Shown: positions 25,689 to 38,817 of the stretch, piece by piece
Layout of the letters: every line of letters starts with the position of its first letter
Numbering within the stretch: the stretch's first letter is position 1
Source of the DNA: Cardinalis cardinalis
Lineage: Eukaryota > Chordata > Aves > Passeriformes > Cardinalidae
Assembly: GCA_014549065.1 (NCBI GenBank)
Contig: JACDOX010000162.1
Coordinates: forward strand, 530,196 to 594,195
Direction of reading: 5' to 3'
DNA: 64,000 nucleotides
Notes under the pieces: generated by a model
The model's input: the letters and a program-made list of their open reading frames with translations, nothing else
Told to the model about the DNA's origin: nothing
Database searches by the model: none
Translations under genes and position numbers: made by a program

Positions 25689-26646
25689 TAAACAGTCTAT
25701 TCTGTTGTAATCTCTAAGTAAGTAACTATTTATGATAAATTTTATTATGGCAAAAAAATATTTAAGTTAGGCTTTAGTTTGTCACATCCACAGCATTGAC
25801 ATGCACTTTGTCCCAAGGAAAAAACCCCAACCCACTTTAACTGCTGTGTATAAAGCAGTTTATCAAGTGCAGTCAATATGAGTGAAAATTGTTCTGTTTT
25901 TTTATTTTTTAAAGTCTATATTGCATGAGTACCTGATGCTTAAGGAAAGACTTTCCCAATAGGGCAAATATGCTGCAATATCACGAAGGTGGTGGATTAA
26001 GTTGGGAACCATTGTTCATTGAGCTCTGCACCATGAGAGATGTAAGCTGGAATTTGTAGTTGAAATTTGGGTTTAAAACTTGTTTTAGAATGGATAAAGG
26101 ACATTTTTGCACGGTGGATGTTGTACTGTGTGGGCTTTGCAGAATGTGACTACAAAGACAAAGCTTTTAATAAGGGTAAGGCAACAACACAAAGAGATTC
26201 CCGCTGCTGCTCTCTGAGGTAAGGCCCGACCTCTGCACCCCAGTGCTGCTGAACTGGGGAGCGTGTCCTCCTCAGCCTTGCTCTTCCCTGCTCACTGTGG
26301 GAAAAAAAAACCTCAGCAAAGCTGGCAACAAAGTGCTGCCAGCACAAATAGTATTGTGAGGCTCTTAGGAATTGGGTTTTATTTGGAGAAAAGAGAAATT
26401 GATTTTTAACAATGTTCTCTTATGAAATGATCTCTCAGTTGTAGGCACACAGTTTGTGGTAATCAGGAGTGGGGCTGGCCGAGCCTCATCCCCANTGGGC
26501 ACAGCTGTGAGCAGCAGGTGAGCAGCATTGACAGCAATGAGCCAGGGAGTGCCCAGGGGCACTGAGCAACGACCAAAGGGAGCAGAGGGCACACAGGTGN
26601 AGGGCATCAACAGGAGGGGATAAAAGGCTGGGCTGGAGAACAAGAA

Positions 26647-26789
26647 GGGCAGATGCCTGCAGCCTTCTGAGGTGTCAGGATGTTTGTCTGGATGGGCAGG
26701 TGCCTGAAGCCTTCTGATGTGGTGAGGTGTTACTCTGGTTGGAAAGATACTTAAAGCCTTCTGAAATGGNGTGGTGATACTTGGTGTAT
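26647..26789. repeat. 47-bp minisatellite, three diverged copies
   Basis: Copies start at 26647, 26694 and 26741 with exact 47-bp spacing. The shared core is gcctgaagccttctga or a close variant. The copies diverge progressively toward the 3' end. Confidence 0.85.
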
Positions 26790-29700
26790 NGGGGCCNTCT
26801 TCGCTGTGACATCTTGATGGATGCCAGGTTTTCAGAGCTTCTAGAAGTCCAAAAATTAACCTCAGTGCATTATGGGGAAACTTGGTAAGCTCTTAATTGA
26901 AAGTATTACTTCTCAGGTGGGTCTTCTACTGATAAGATTGTGTTCTAATCTGTTCTAAATATTGTTTGCAAATAGAAGGATGCATAATGAGCAGGAATAT
27001 CCAATTTGCTAATTGTGCTGCTAATAGGCTATTAACAGCTGATCCTATTTGCACTAAGTGATGGCACTTGTTTCAAGTTGCTTCCTATTGTGTTTAGCAG
27101 TGTTAATGAGGCACACGAGGTGCTCCTGTGATTTGTCCTCTGAAGGATCTCCCAGTTTGTCTGGGGCTGGTAATGCCATCACGTTCCTGATGCCAATAGG
27201 AAAAATATAAGGATATGGCTGGTAGGAGCTGTGGTGCTCTGGAGATGCCACCACTCACACTACACTGCTGTCCAGATAGGAGAAGAGTAGGGTCAGGGCC
27301 TGAGTTTCACCTATTTATAGCAGGACTTAATGTCTTTGACTTTGTTCTTTATTTCTTCCCCAGTATCTCAGTTTTTCCTGTGAATGCAGTGTGGAAAACT
27401 GACACTTGCACAACACTGTCTTTCTGAGTTGGGAATAATCAGCTCCATTTCCAATGCTGTGTGTTTGGAATTGGTTTTGCCCAATTCACTTCATGTGACA
27501 CTTCATGTTAATCAGCTTCCTATTCAAATTGCCTTTTCCTTGCCCAGTCATCTCTCTCCTGCTGCTCCCTGTTGCCAGCTTCTCTCCTCCCTTCAGATTT
27601 CTCACAAACCTTGTTGAAAGTTGAGCTGGAAAGGCTCAGAGAGCAATGTCAGTTTTGCTGTTTGCTGCAGCTCCACAGACAGCTCCTGGTTCCTTCCCTG
27701 TAGGATCCAGAGCTGCTCTTTGGAGGAAGAGCACTCCCAGGAATCTCTCAGGATGATCAGGCTGCTCAGATCTTACTCTGGATTATTGCCAATAATGGCT
27801 TTTGCAGCTATTCTGTGCTCCCTGCTGTGCTTTCTTTCTTTCACATAACCAGGAAAGCATTCTCTGTCACCTGGAGATTAAAGAATTGCTTAATGGAAGC
27901 CTTATACATCTTTTAGCGACTGAGTGTTTATGTATTTCACACACACAATTGTGCTCTTTGAAGTNTTGCAGGGACTTTCTCCCTTTTTTTCTGTGGTGCA
28001 CCTTGTAATTGTGTCTCAGGTCAGGGTGACACAGTGCACATTAGTTTTGCTTTGTTCCTGACAGACACACACCTTGTCTTTTCTGGGTGAGGAAGGGAAG
28101 GGCTGTTTCTCTCTGTGGTTGCATTTGAATAAAACCACTCTGTTTCTCAAGGTAATNATCACTGAGAGGCTGCTGCTACCCCATGTATATTGAATATTTG
28201 AATTCACTTTGCAGGCTGTGTGGCCATATATTGCTTAGGGGTGTATTAGCATTTATTTTTTCATCATGGAAGGTCAGTTCTCAATACAGCAATCTCCATG
28301 TTTGTATAGCTGCTCTGTAATAGCTGAGTGACTTTTTATATGTGTGTGTGACTTCTTTAATACCTTACTTTTGGGGTATTAATTTTCTTAGCATTATATT
28401 ATTTCATAGTTTTTATGGGNTTAAACAACTTTGTGGATAACACAACTAAGTGACAAGGGCAAGACTGACTAACCTGTACCAGGGCAGGGAACAAACTGAA
28501 TAGAAGAAACACATGACTAAAGACAGAGTGACCCATGTTTGAAAGTGAGAGAAAAATGTACTTTGTGTTTANACTTTGTGTACTTTAGGCAGTGCCAAGT
28601 TTGTGCAAATGGAAGGCCTTAAATTACNTTGATACAGTGAATGGGGATCCAAGGCAATAAACCCTCGGTGGGAAGAATAGGTGCTGTTCTGTGCAATAGA
28701 TCCTTACTGGAACATCCAAACAAGTGAATGGAGGCCTGGCAGAACTCTGCTGCAGTATGTTATGTGAGCAAGGAGTTTGTGTCTGTGGCTTAGATGCTCT
28801 GCTGATATTGGGAAACGAACTTTCATGATTCAGAGGAGGGGCAGTGTTNGTCACTTCTCCGCAGAGCCCAAGGCGGCAGCCCTTCAATTCAGCACCCAGA
28901 GCCTCGGGGCAGGGCTGACAAACTGGTGCCAAGCTCATCTCCCAGCAGCTGGGATGTNACAGCAGCGTGGGTGACACTCCCAGGGGGAAGATGTGCCCAG
29001 TGAGGGGCACTTGGTGTGACACAGCCGTGTCTCACAGCTCCTCCACTGGAGGCAGCTGGACTCAAGCGTTCTATACATCAGATGTCAGGAGCTGCCTTCC
29101 TGGGGGTTTCTTTTCCAGCTGTAATTCTCCTGTAATGAGCATTTCAGTGTGTTTTCAGCAAAAGTAAATAAGTGTTGCATAATTTGCCTGATTGGCATGG
29201 GTTTTATTGGTCCAGCTTGAGCTCTCCATTGAGATTTGTGTACATCTGTCAGTTTTATTCTCTTTTCTCCCATCCCTTTATCAGGGATGTATTTGCCTGG
29301 GAGCACTGGCTTCCCTGGGTTGTTAAGGAGACTCAACANTTGTACCTGGTTGTTTTAAACCAAGATTGTTATTTTAATGCATTGCTTGCGTGTGGCTGTC
29401 CAAAATGCTTATGAATTTCTGAGTTGTGGAGCCCTTTGTATTATTCCATTTGTTGTACTTCCAGTTTACTTGAACCTTGGTTGTTGCTATTTGTGTTCCT
29501 GAGGGAAAGAAGAGAATCCTATTTCAATTTGGACTGGCTAAGGGGGTCCATGTCCAGGTCTTGTTGATCTGGAGAAACTGACTAAGCTGTATTTTGACAA
29601 GTAACCTNCACAATTTTTAGGATGTTTGTGGCTTTCCCTTTTTTACTTGTTTTGCTTGTAATTTTCTCTGTGGAGAGCTCATGCACCATCAGCTTACTTA

Positions 29701-32700
29701 GGCCTGATGAATTTCTTGAGATCACACGGCTGCAGCTCTTAACCTTTGTGGCTTGTTATGTACATGGTGGTTTCCTTGCTAGACCTTCACAAAACTTTAG
29801 ATTACCACAGATGTTTTCTTTNTTATTGACATGACTGCCATAGTAGTTTTAGTAAGAGCAGTTTAATCTTCCCAGAGAGGTTGATGTACTTATTTGAAAA
29901 TTATTCAAAATATTGCACTTTGAAATGCAGTATATTGCACTTTAACTTGCATTTCTTTCACTTAAGTACTGCTAGTGATACAAACAGTTTTTTAACCCAA
30001 TACCCCCAAAATGAGCAGTCCTGTCCACTTTCACCAGCCNGAATGTGTTGCCAAGAAACTGAACAGGATGGGGCTGGGTTGACCTGTGTGTTTCAGTGGA
30101 GTTGCAGCAAGACCTGGCAGCTGAATAATTCATTTGTGAGCAGGACACCAGGGCTGTCCTTGCACAGGTCAGTCACGATGCTGGGCTCTCTCCCTCTCAT
30201 TACTCCATCTTTCATCTCTCTCCACTTAGCATAGCTCAGCCAGCAAAGTTAATAGATTCCCATCTTTCACTGGAATTCCTGTCTTGAAGGGGATGATAAA
30301 GAAGCAGAGGCTGCAGCTGCCCTCNGTGATTTGTGGTTTATAACTGAGGGGAGAGATCTCCCTCCTGTTGTAACAACGGTGACAAGTGTTGCCACAATGC
30401 AGCAGTGATTGCTTAGATGTGCCACGTAAATAAAACAGAGCCATCTGGACAGAAAACACAGAATTCTGCTACTGGGACTGAATTCAGGCTGTTTCTCCCT
30501 TTTAGGTAATCAGAACCTGTGGGTTTCATTCACTTTGTGGAAGTATTTTTTTCTTTTTGGTCATCAGTTGTTAACATTTACAACCCTTGGAAGGTGCTGA
30601 AGTCTAAAAAAACACCAGCCTGCCTCTTTTTTGATACATACAATCAACAGGTTTTCCTTTGAGCCAAGGCTCAGCATCCACTTTCAGGGTCNGTAGGAAA
30701 TGGGTACAAGTTTTCCTGTGTATCTGAGTTTCAAAGTTCTCCACTNTCTCATAGAANAGAAGACCAGAAAATGTNCAGTGCAAAACTTAGGATTGAATTN
30801 ATTGAGTTGGACAGAGCTGAGGAGCTACATGAAAAATTACATCCAAGGTGAGCACCTTCTGGCTCTTTGGAGAGCTTATATTATTATTTAGCAGTTATCA
30901 GGGATTTTTTTTTCTGAAATATCAGTATTTGGGAAATGAAATAATTATGAGATATGAACTGAGGGCTCATTTTTCTTTCATCACTGATTGNTGATAATTT
31001 GCGGTAGTCCCCACTCCTTTAAATCAATTGCCATTTTATGTTTAGATAAGCATAGGAAGGAGGGATTTTTCTTTCCATATCAGGAATGGTTTTTTAACCT
31101 ACTCTGATCAGTCAGCCAAAATATAGGATCTGATGCTAGACTTACCTGGAATTATATTATTCTTTACATGTTGGGGCTTTAAGTGCCTTCAAAGAAGTAA
31201 TATCAGGGAGGTTCTTTCTCTTTAATATATATGAAGTTAGCAGTGCATGTTTAGATTGTTGGCATTTGGACAGGAATTACATTTTGATACTGAGTTTTTG
31301 CTGCTAGCCTGAACTTGCTGCCATGAATAGTGAATATTCTGAAGGCACAAAGCNTCTGGTGTTTCTGAAGATCATTCTTTGCTGCCATACACTATACAAG
31401 CATTTAGGCCATTATGTTTAGGCTGCTGAGGAAAAAGATTAGTGGAGCATAGAAAAAGCACCAAAGAGAGACACAAATATGTGAGTTCATTCCAGCAAGT
31501 GTTTGAGCAGCTGTAGACTTCATATTTAGTTCTGAAAAAGTCTATGTGGAATTCTGTTCAGAATTTTAAATGTGCCCAAATATGGTGTCTCCTGATGAAG
31601 AAAATTACTATTTTTCCAGTTCCTTGAACAGTTTTCCTGATTCTGTTCACATTTNCACCTCGTGACCAGGTTTTGTTTGCACTGGCTTTACATAATGGCA
31701 GGATTAGCTGAGAGTAGCTTCCCAAAATCTCAGGTAGCTCTTCCCTTGCTACACTCATTTTTCAGCTCGTTGCCTCCTTCTTTGCTGAGCTGGAATCAAA
31801 TCAGGTTTAGTTATTACATCTCTCCCAGGCAGGATTTGAATCNATCATGTGCTGGAGACACAAGCCTTGTTTTTAGTGCTTCCCTCAGTATTTGAGCTCT
31901 CAATTTAACTTGAGGGGAAAAGTGGAGAATTCAGTGTGTGTGAGTTTGGGTCTATTAGTGCTAAAGACATCTGGGAGTCTCTGAAAATTGCTAAACTAAT
32001 GGACTGCCTGAAGCCTGACAGTGCAGAGTACCTTCAGCTCCCTATAAATTCCATGAGTTTCCTGTTAAAGCGGCAGCCAGGACTTNCATAAGCAGCATAA
32101 CTGGCCTGCTTTAGCAGGTTTTTAACTAAAATGGATCTTGTCATGTGTTCTGTAGTCAAATGAACTCTACTGGTATTCACATTCCTAGGTAATAGGTAAT
32201 ACATTACCTTTGATTTCAGAGGCTGCTAGGAAAAACATGAGCCTATGTGCCACTAAAAGGGTCCTCAAGGTGGGTGACACCTTTATGTACCTGACAACAT
32301 NGAAAGCAGGATGCTGTGTTTGTGTTCAGAAAAATCAGGGTTAAATGAATGAAGTGTGTCGTTTGAAGTTGTATTAATTTAGGTGTGCTCATCCTGTCAC
32401 TGAATGCTCCCAAGTGCTTCATTTTTGAGTATTTCAGTGCATCCCTTTTCTGTGCCATCCTCATAAATTAACAGGGATGGATGTTTCTCTGTGGCTGTGC
32501 AGGCATCTGTGCAGATAAGCTGGCTGGTCAGCTGGGAGCCAGCTCAGAAACAGAACCTGGGAATTCTCTGGCATTGGAAGAGAATTAAGAAATTGGACAG
32601 AAATACCCACTCAAGGTTGCTGATAGGATTGTATGGTTTTTGTGGACTTGTTTGTGTGAGCCAGAAGAAATGCATGCTTGTAGTTGAATTTATTTTTGGT

Positions 32701-35549
32701 TAGTAACTTTTACTTTCCTAGGTATGCATCTGGGCCTAGAGAAACACCCCCCAAAGCAATGTTGCCTTCCTGCTTGGAAATTCTTTAAACTGTGAAAAAA
32801 GGAATGGGGAAATCTTGATGTTTTCATTCTGCTTGCTAAAATTGACACAATTTTTGGAATGTTTTCTCATTTTGCCAGACCTGGGGGAAGGTTTGCCCTG
32901 TGTCAGATGTTTTGGGAGTGTTCCCTCCACAGCACAGTGCTACAGCAAGGGCTTTCCTCCAGCAGTGGCAGCAGCTGGGCTTGGGAGGCAACATCCCAGC
33001 TGATTTGCCTGGGGGAAAAGAGCAGGGAGAAGGAGCTGAGGAGAAGGCCTATAAATACTGCATGGCTGCAGCTCTGCTGCTCCCTGAACCGAGTTACTAC
33101 TGCTACAGTGCACTCTGCAAAAATGTCACATCCCTTGACTGCTCAGCACTGAGTCAGGTAGAAATCACCAACTGCACTGTTTGTTTGGGGTGGCTTGGAG
33201 TCACCCTGGCATTTTAGAGATGGATTTGATCAGGAAAATGGCTTGTGTGACTGTGCTGTCAGCCTTTCCTCCCTTCCTTATCCATCTCCTGCCACTTTCC
33301 AATGGCTCTGGAATTTACTGCTCAACTTCAGCCAAAGTTTTTAAAGGATCAGAAATCCCTGAAGGTGTTACATTCTGACAAACGTGTTGCAAATGGGTGG
33401 TTAGGTGCAGGAGAGACCCTCAGTGGAGCTCCTACGGAAGGAAAAGCACCTTGCCTGTCATGGTTGGTATTTTTCCAGGGAGATGAGCCTCTGCATGGCC
33501 CTGCTCCCTTGCCTGGCCACACATGGAAGTGATGTCTGGAAGGGAAACCTCCTGCAGGGGGAAGTGCTGGGGATGTGCCGTAACTGAGGCTTTCACAGCA
33601 CAGATTTATTTAGTGATGCACTGGGGGTTCTGAGACAAAGAGGAGCTTCTGCTCCACAGATCCTGTGCTTGAGGAGAGGAAAAAGCAGGATCTGGGAGGG
33701 GACCTGGTTTTTGTCTACCAGTGAATGTTAAGGGAATCCTATTGCAGAAATAGCAGAGAGGACAGTTGCTCACTCTTCCAGTGTCAGTGCCTTTCTCCAC
33801 TGTGTAACATATCCAGTCTCATTAAGAAATCAGGATTGGCACAATTTATTTTCATTTTCCTGTGACTTTGCAGTATATGAATACTCTCATTTAAAGAGTT
33901 TCCCTATCTCTTGGCAAGCCATGGCAAGACAAGTTGATTTGCTTATCCCTAGGGTTAGCTCTGGACCGCACAGTGAAAAACAAGTCAACATCCAAAATGC
34001 AAAGTGGAGCCATGCTGCTGGGTAAGAAGAGTTTGGCCTCCACGCACAACCAGCTTCTGGCATTCTCCTCTTCCACAATCAAGTGCAAGCTGTTGCTGTG
34101 CTCTTACCTTTATTNACTCTGACCAGATGTAAATCTTTCCTAAAGGCAACAAAGCCTGGTCTTGGAATGTGTTGAGCTGATGTGTCAGCATTTGAGAGCA
34201 GTTTTGGGAAGTTTTCTTTCTGGTATATGCCATCCCAGGTTATTCTTCCTCTCTCTGGATGCATTTAGAAACTGAAAGCTGTTGTGCATAAAAGAGAGTT
34301 CAAAAGTAGAAGCATTTTATCCCATCTCAGATTAAGAAACCGGTTAGGTCAGTTTATTTTGGTTTCTTTTCAAACTGCTGACTTCTTTCCTTGCCTTGTG
34401 AGAAACAGCTGCTAAACTTTTTTACCAACCTTTCCTGCAGCCCCAGTGGTCATGGAAATCACATTTTTATCTCCCACCCTAAAAATGTAAAACCTACCAG
34501 GCTTAATCTCAAACACAGCTGACACTGTTACAAAATACAGTAATTCAGTGTGGGAAATGTCCTTTAATAGTTCCTTTTGTTGCTGCTGAAAGAGCAGAAT
34601 CACACATGTGCTGGAGACAGATATGCAAGTATTTTCTTCCTACTCAGAACATTTTAGATAGGAATGTTTGTTTTTAGTGAACTGTGTCAAAGTCTAAATT
34701 TAAAATAAAGAATGGGCTTAAATACACTGNAAGTGTAATAATTCAGCAGTATTTTCTGATGGAGAACCATACAGCAGAGTGCACCAAAAAGAGTTAGTCA
34801 AACTTCCTGTTGCAATGGAAATACCTGGATTTCCCCTTCCATTTAGTTCTGTAAAAAGAGGAAAATATGTAACAGGAAAGAATTTTGTTCAGCATGAGCT
34901 TCTAACCATCAATGAAGGCAGTCGTGCACACTTGGGAGCACAGCTGGAAATGGATATCTGGATGCATGCTGTGCCCAGAGCTGGACTGGGATGCTTGGCA
35001 CATGTTTGCTGATTTGGGGAATCCCCTTGGGGGCCTGCAGACAGCAGACCCNAATTTCAGGATCTCAGGTAGACTTGGAGAGGCAAAACCCAGCNTTTTG
35101 CTGCTGTACTTGGGCTGTTCAGCAGATGCACATTCCTGGGATACTCAGAGCCTTGGCAAGACTTAAATCAAGGAAGATGTTTGTGGGGAACAGCAGAGCA
35201 GTGCCTTTCACCTTCTGTCAGATCTGGCCTGAAATGTCTTTCTTAATAACCAGAAGAGCCTATTTTTGTCTCAGTGCTGACTTCATGAGCCAGAAGCATT
35301 CTGGAATGAGTGAAACCATGGCAGGGTCTGCCCTGCAAAGCTATGCATAATATTTATATTACAGCATGAGGAATACTTTGGAAATCTGCAATGTAGTAAA
35401 ATTTCTCTCTCCTTTTCCTATCAAAATCTCTTTAGTGGAAAAAGAATCTCCTTGAGCATTCCTGCTTTATAACATTTAAATAAGGTGGCCATTAGGTCAC
35501 TTAATTTCTTTCTTCACTATAAATCTTTATCTTTCTGTGTTTTGTTCAG
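26790..35549 (+). other. Noncoding DNA, probable 5' intron of SHANK2
   Basis: AT-rich with islands of moderate GC. It contains the TATA/E-box segment at 33 kb. No coding exon similar to a known protein is seen on either strand. Confidence 0.5.
32960..33160 (+). promoter_or_regulatory. TATA box with E-boxes, possible alternative first exon
   Basis: TATAAATA stands at 33050-33057 in a GC-rich context. Upstream are two CAGCTG E-boxes (about 32968 and 32997). A donor-like CAG|gtagaa lies at 33157/33158, which would end a first exon of about 75-80 nt. This is a tentative promoter call; TATA-like strings are common by chance. Confidence 0.25.
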
Positions 35550-35619
35550 GAATCTGAGATGAAAGAGAACTAGATTCTGATGATCATCTTGTCACTGTCG
35601 CTGTCACCTGTGTTGACAG
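35550..35619 (+). other. Predicted noncoding 5' UTR exon of SHANK2
   Basis: A 70-nt segment is bounded by a strong acceptor (pyrimidine-rich tract ending tgttttgttcag|G) and a perfect consensus donor (GACAG|gtaagt). It has no open frame into the SHANK2 start. In the SHANK2 frame it carries TGA at 35555-35557, so the ATG at 47954 would be the first usable in-frame start after splicing. It also contains two upstream ATGs. The first (35559) gives a four-codon ORF ending TAG at 35571. The second (35580) gives 14 codons ending in TAA across the junction with 47938. A second donor-like site, AAG|gtgagt, lies at 35734/35735 and could extend the exon. The assignment rests on splice-site quality and position only; no transcript was seen. 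Confidence 0.45.
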
Positions 35620-36980
35620 GTAAGTGTACCAAGCTGATTTTGAGGACAAAATGTTTGAATTCTTTGTGTCAGGTGGGCAAAGCTGCAGTTACAGCCCAGA
35701 ACCTCACCCATGGGTTGTGCTGGATGCTGCAAAGGTGAGTTTTTCAACAAACAAGTGGTCAAAAATGCTTCCAAAACATTCTTGATCTCCAGAAAGGAAA
35801 CTGTTCCTCCTTCTGCTTTATGGTGGTGGGTGGGTTACAAAAATTATCTCAGAGCAGAGGAATTTGCAGTTGAACTGCAGCCTGGAGTGAAGATGGCTGA
35901 GAGGTCTGGTTGACTTTTATCCTCCTCCTCCCTAAAGTACCTGAAATGTGAACTTGCAGATAGATGCAGTTATCATATTTCTTGTGTTAGACATGACATG
36001 CCCCCTGTTTTCATCTGGGAGCAATTTATTAATGAGGTCCCTGCAAATTTGCAGCTGATGTTAGAATTGGATGAAGAATTTCTTGGATTTTGTACAGTTA
36101 GGTGAGAACTGATGGACTTGAGCCTCTTGTGATACAGCACAATCATTTCTTTTATCTGTCTTAGCTTACCTAAATGCTGCATTTTCAGTNTTTCCTATTA
36201 ATAAAGACTTCAAGTCCCTACATTTGTTAGAAATGTCTTTATCTATGCTTTTCTGATTCTTTCAAAACACAGTCCAAAAAGTTTTAGCAGCACTCTAGAG
36301 ACGACTGGGAACTTCTTACGAGAACAATTTCTTGAAGTAACATCACTTTCTTGGCTTCCATTTCGATCATTACAACATAAATTGAAACATGACATTCAGA
36401 GATCAGAAAACTAGAACAAAAAGGACACTGATTGAAACTTAGGTTTCCTTTTGGTGAAGCATGATGCTTCTGTATGATCTGAAAGCTAAAAAACTNATTT
36501 TCTCTGTGATAAGAGGAACTGAAGGTGCCTTTTTGTGCACTGGCTGCTGTAGGTGTCTGTGTCAATGTGCATTTATGAACACAGATCAAGGACTGGATAG
36601 NGAGTCCTAGTAGTGCCTTTGGATGAGGACTGGAAGGAGAATGAAAATACAAAAATTATNTGAAATGTGTCAGGTGGGTTGCTGCGAAGTGTGGTGACAT
36701 GAAGCAGTATAATTTGGATCACTAGTATGTAAAAATTGAAAAAGGAGAAAGATTTAAAAAATGTGTGCCTCAAAGTTCAGCCTAATGAATTTCTAGCTTA
36801 TCTGGGCATTTAATAATTGACTGTTTGCTTCTGTGGTAGGGCCACTNTCAAAGATAAGCACACCAATCTAANGAGAGGGGTGCAGAAACAGGTGTGCAAA
36901 TTTGGATTTTAGGTGTTGTGTTTGACAGTGTGTTGAGTTGACAGGAATAACTGTATTCTATTGGCTGAAATGTTTCAGTT

Positions 36981-37222
36981 TGCAGGGACACCTTCCACTA
37001 TCCCAGGGTGCTCCAAGCCCTGTGCAACCTGGCCTTGGACACTTCCAGGCATCCAGGGNCAGCCACAGCTTCTCTGGGCACCCTGTGCCANGGCCTCACC
37101 AGCTCNTAAGTAAAGAATTTCTTTGTGATTTAAATCTCCTGTCTTTCAGTTTAAAACCATTCCTNCTTGTCCTGCCTGTGGGAAAAGTCACTCTCCTTCT
37201 TTTATATAAGCCTCCTTTAGGA
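36981..37222 (-). mobile_element. CR1 LINE fragment
   Basis: The + strand shows the reverse complement of the CR1 3' region. Recognisable blocks are gggacaccttccactatccc, aacctggccttggacacttc, agtaaagaatttctttgtga, gtttaaaaccattcctnctt and a tataagcctcctttagga end. It lacks the very 3' octamers and is diverged. Confidence 0.85.
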
Positions 37223-38524
37223 AGCATGTAAGAAAATTCAGCTAATATGTAGAACTGGTCACTCTCCATGTGTGACTGAAAAACCAAGAGGAGAAGTTTG
37301 GGTTTATTAAGAACTGCATAAAACTTTTGAGGTGAGGCAACTAGTGCTGGCAAGTGTGGGGAAAAAAACCCCCAAGCCAGCTGTGAGGGAGGCTACATAA
37401 AAGCTGTGGGAGGACATTAGGCAGACACAAAACCTAACAGCAAATCTTTTTAAATGCTTCTTTTCTTTGAANGTGTGGAGAAAGAGTATTTCTAGTTTTA
37501 TGTGGATGCTGAGAAGGGCTTTTCTTGTGCCAGCTCTGCCTCCTTCATTCCTCAAATGGTAAAGCAGAGAGAGGGTTTTGTAATTCTCATTGGTGGGTCT
37601 GTCCTGAAGNGTTTGGTTCACATGATGGGCTTCATTATTGCCTTCTCTGCTCAGCTGCATAATAGAGAAAGCAGAGCTGCCGGGGTGCTGTTCCTGCCCT
37701 CTGACCGGGTGCAGGCACAGGGAGCCCTGGCAGCAGCAGCATCAGGAAAGGAGCTTTGCATCACAGTTGTTCCCACCTGGAGGCACTGGGGCAGCAAAGT
37801 GAGGGCTGCCTCTCACCAGCTCACCCCAGCCCCCAGTTTTATAGAAACCCAGCAGCCCTTCCAAGTACAGTGCTCCTGGGCATCACTGCCTGTCATTCCT
37901 AGGAAGTCATGATCACACCTGGGTGTCCTTCACTAAGGTTCTGTCAAATTCTCTCAGCAGCTGCTCCTTTGGAATATCTATTAAAATATTTTCCTAAATA
38001 CTTTCTCCATGGCAGAAACTGATTGTAGTATGCCTGGAGTACAAATGATCCTGGTTTTCTTGTTAGGATTATTTTCTTTCCTGATTCAATCAAGATTTTT
38101 ATTTTTTGTAAGTGCTTTTATATTCAGTTTGCATATCTTGATTAGACTGTGATAATTTCCATGGCTGGAATCTCCAAAGTGTGCTGTCAAGAAATTATAA
38201 ATGGTAATGAANTCACTTAATCAGGACTTCCAGGAGTACAATCAACATGAAATCTAGTCAATTAGAAATAAATCTGTTTAAAGTATTTCTGGTTCTCCAA
38301 CAGTCTTGTTTGAAGCCTTATGTTACCTGGGACTGAATTAGAGACCTACACAGACAGGTAGAAAAAACACTTTGTAAGAAATCACTGTAAAGGGGTATAA
38401 ATGAGTCCAGAAATTTAGGTGATGCTGAAATTTGCTTNAATCTCCATTATAAACTAAGTTGCACAGCCACCAGCTGGAGAAAAGTTATGGTGCCAGCTGT
38501 GACCTGGCACTCTGCAGACCACAT

Positions 38525-38817
38525 CTTGCACCTTGTGTCCAGTTTTGGACCCACCACAGTACAGGAAAGATATGGAAAAACTGGAGCAGGTTCTGTGGAG
38601 GGCCACCAAGAANAAGGGAGCTGGAGTATTGTCCTGCAAGGAGAGAGGGACAGGTAAGCCTGGAAAAGAGCTGGCTTCAGGGAGATTTTCCAGCAGGCCT
38701 GGATAAAGGCATGGAGAGCCCAAGCAGATCTCATTGCTGGACCTGCTCTGGGCAAGAGGTTGAAATAAAGACCTCCAGAGACCCCTGTGGCCCAAATGAC
38801 TTGGTGATTCTCTGAGT
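38525..38817 (+). mobile_element. CR1 LINE fragment with 3' end
   Basis: A + strand copy. It contains tgtgtccagttttggaccca, the gagggccaccaagaa block, and a 3' end resembling gacctccagagacccctgtg followed by gattctctgag. An internal deletion joins the upstream part to the last 60-70 bp. The encoded frames are remnants of the element, not a host gene. Confidence 0.85.

Larger units (their letters stand above)
17801..26646 (+). other. Noncoding DNA, probable 5' intron of SHANK2
   Basis: Apart from the CpG patch at 19.94 kb, the CR1 terminus at 18.47 kb and the small repeats listed, nothing is recognised. If the 16-18 kb island is the SHANK2 promoter this is intronic; that is an inference. Confidence 0.5.
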
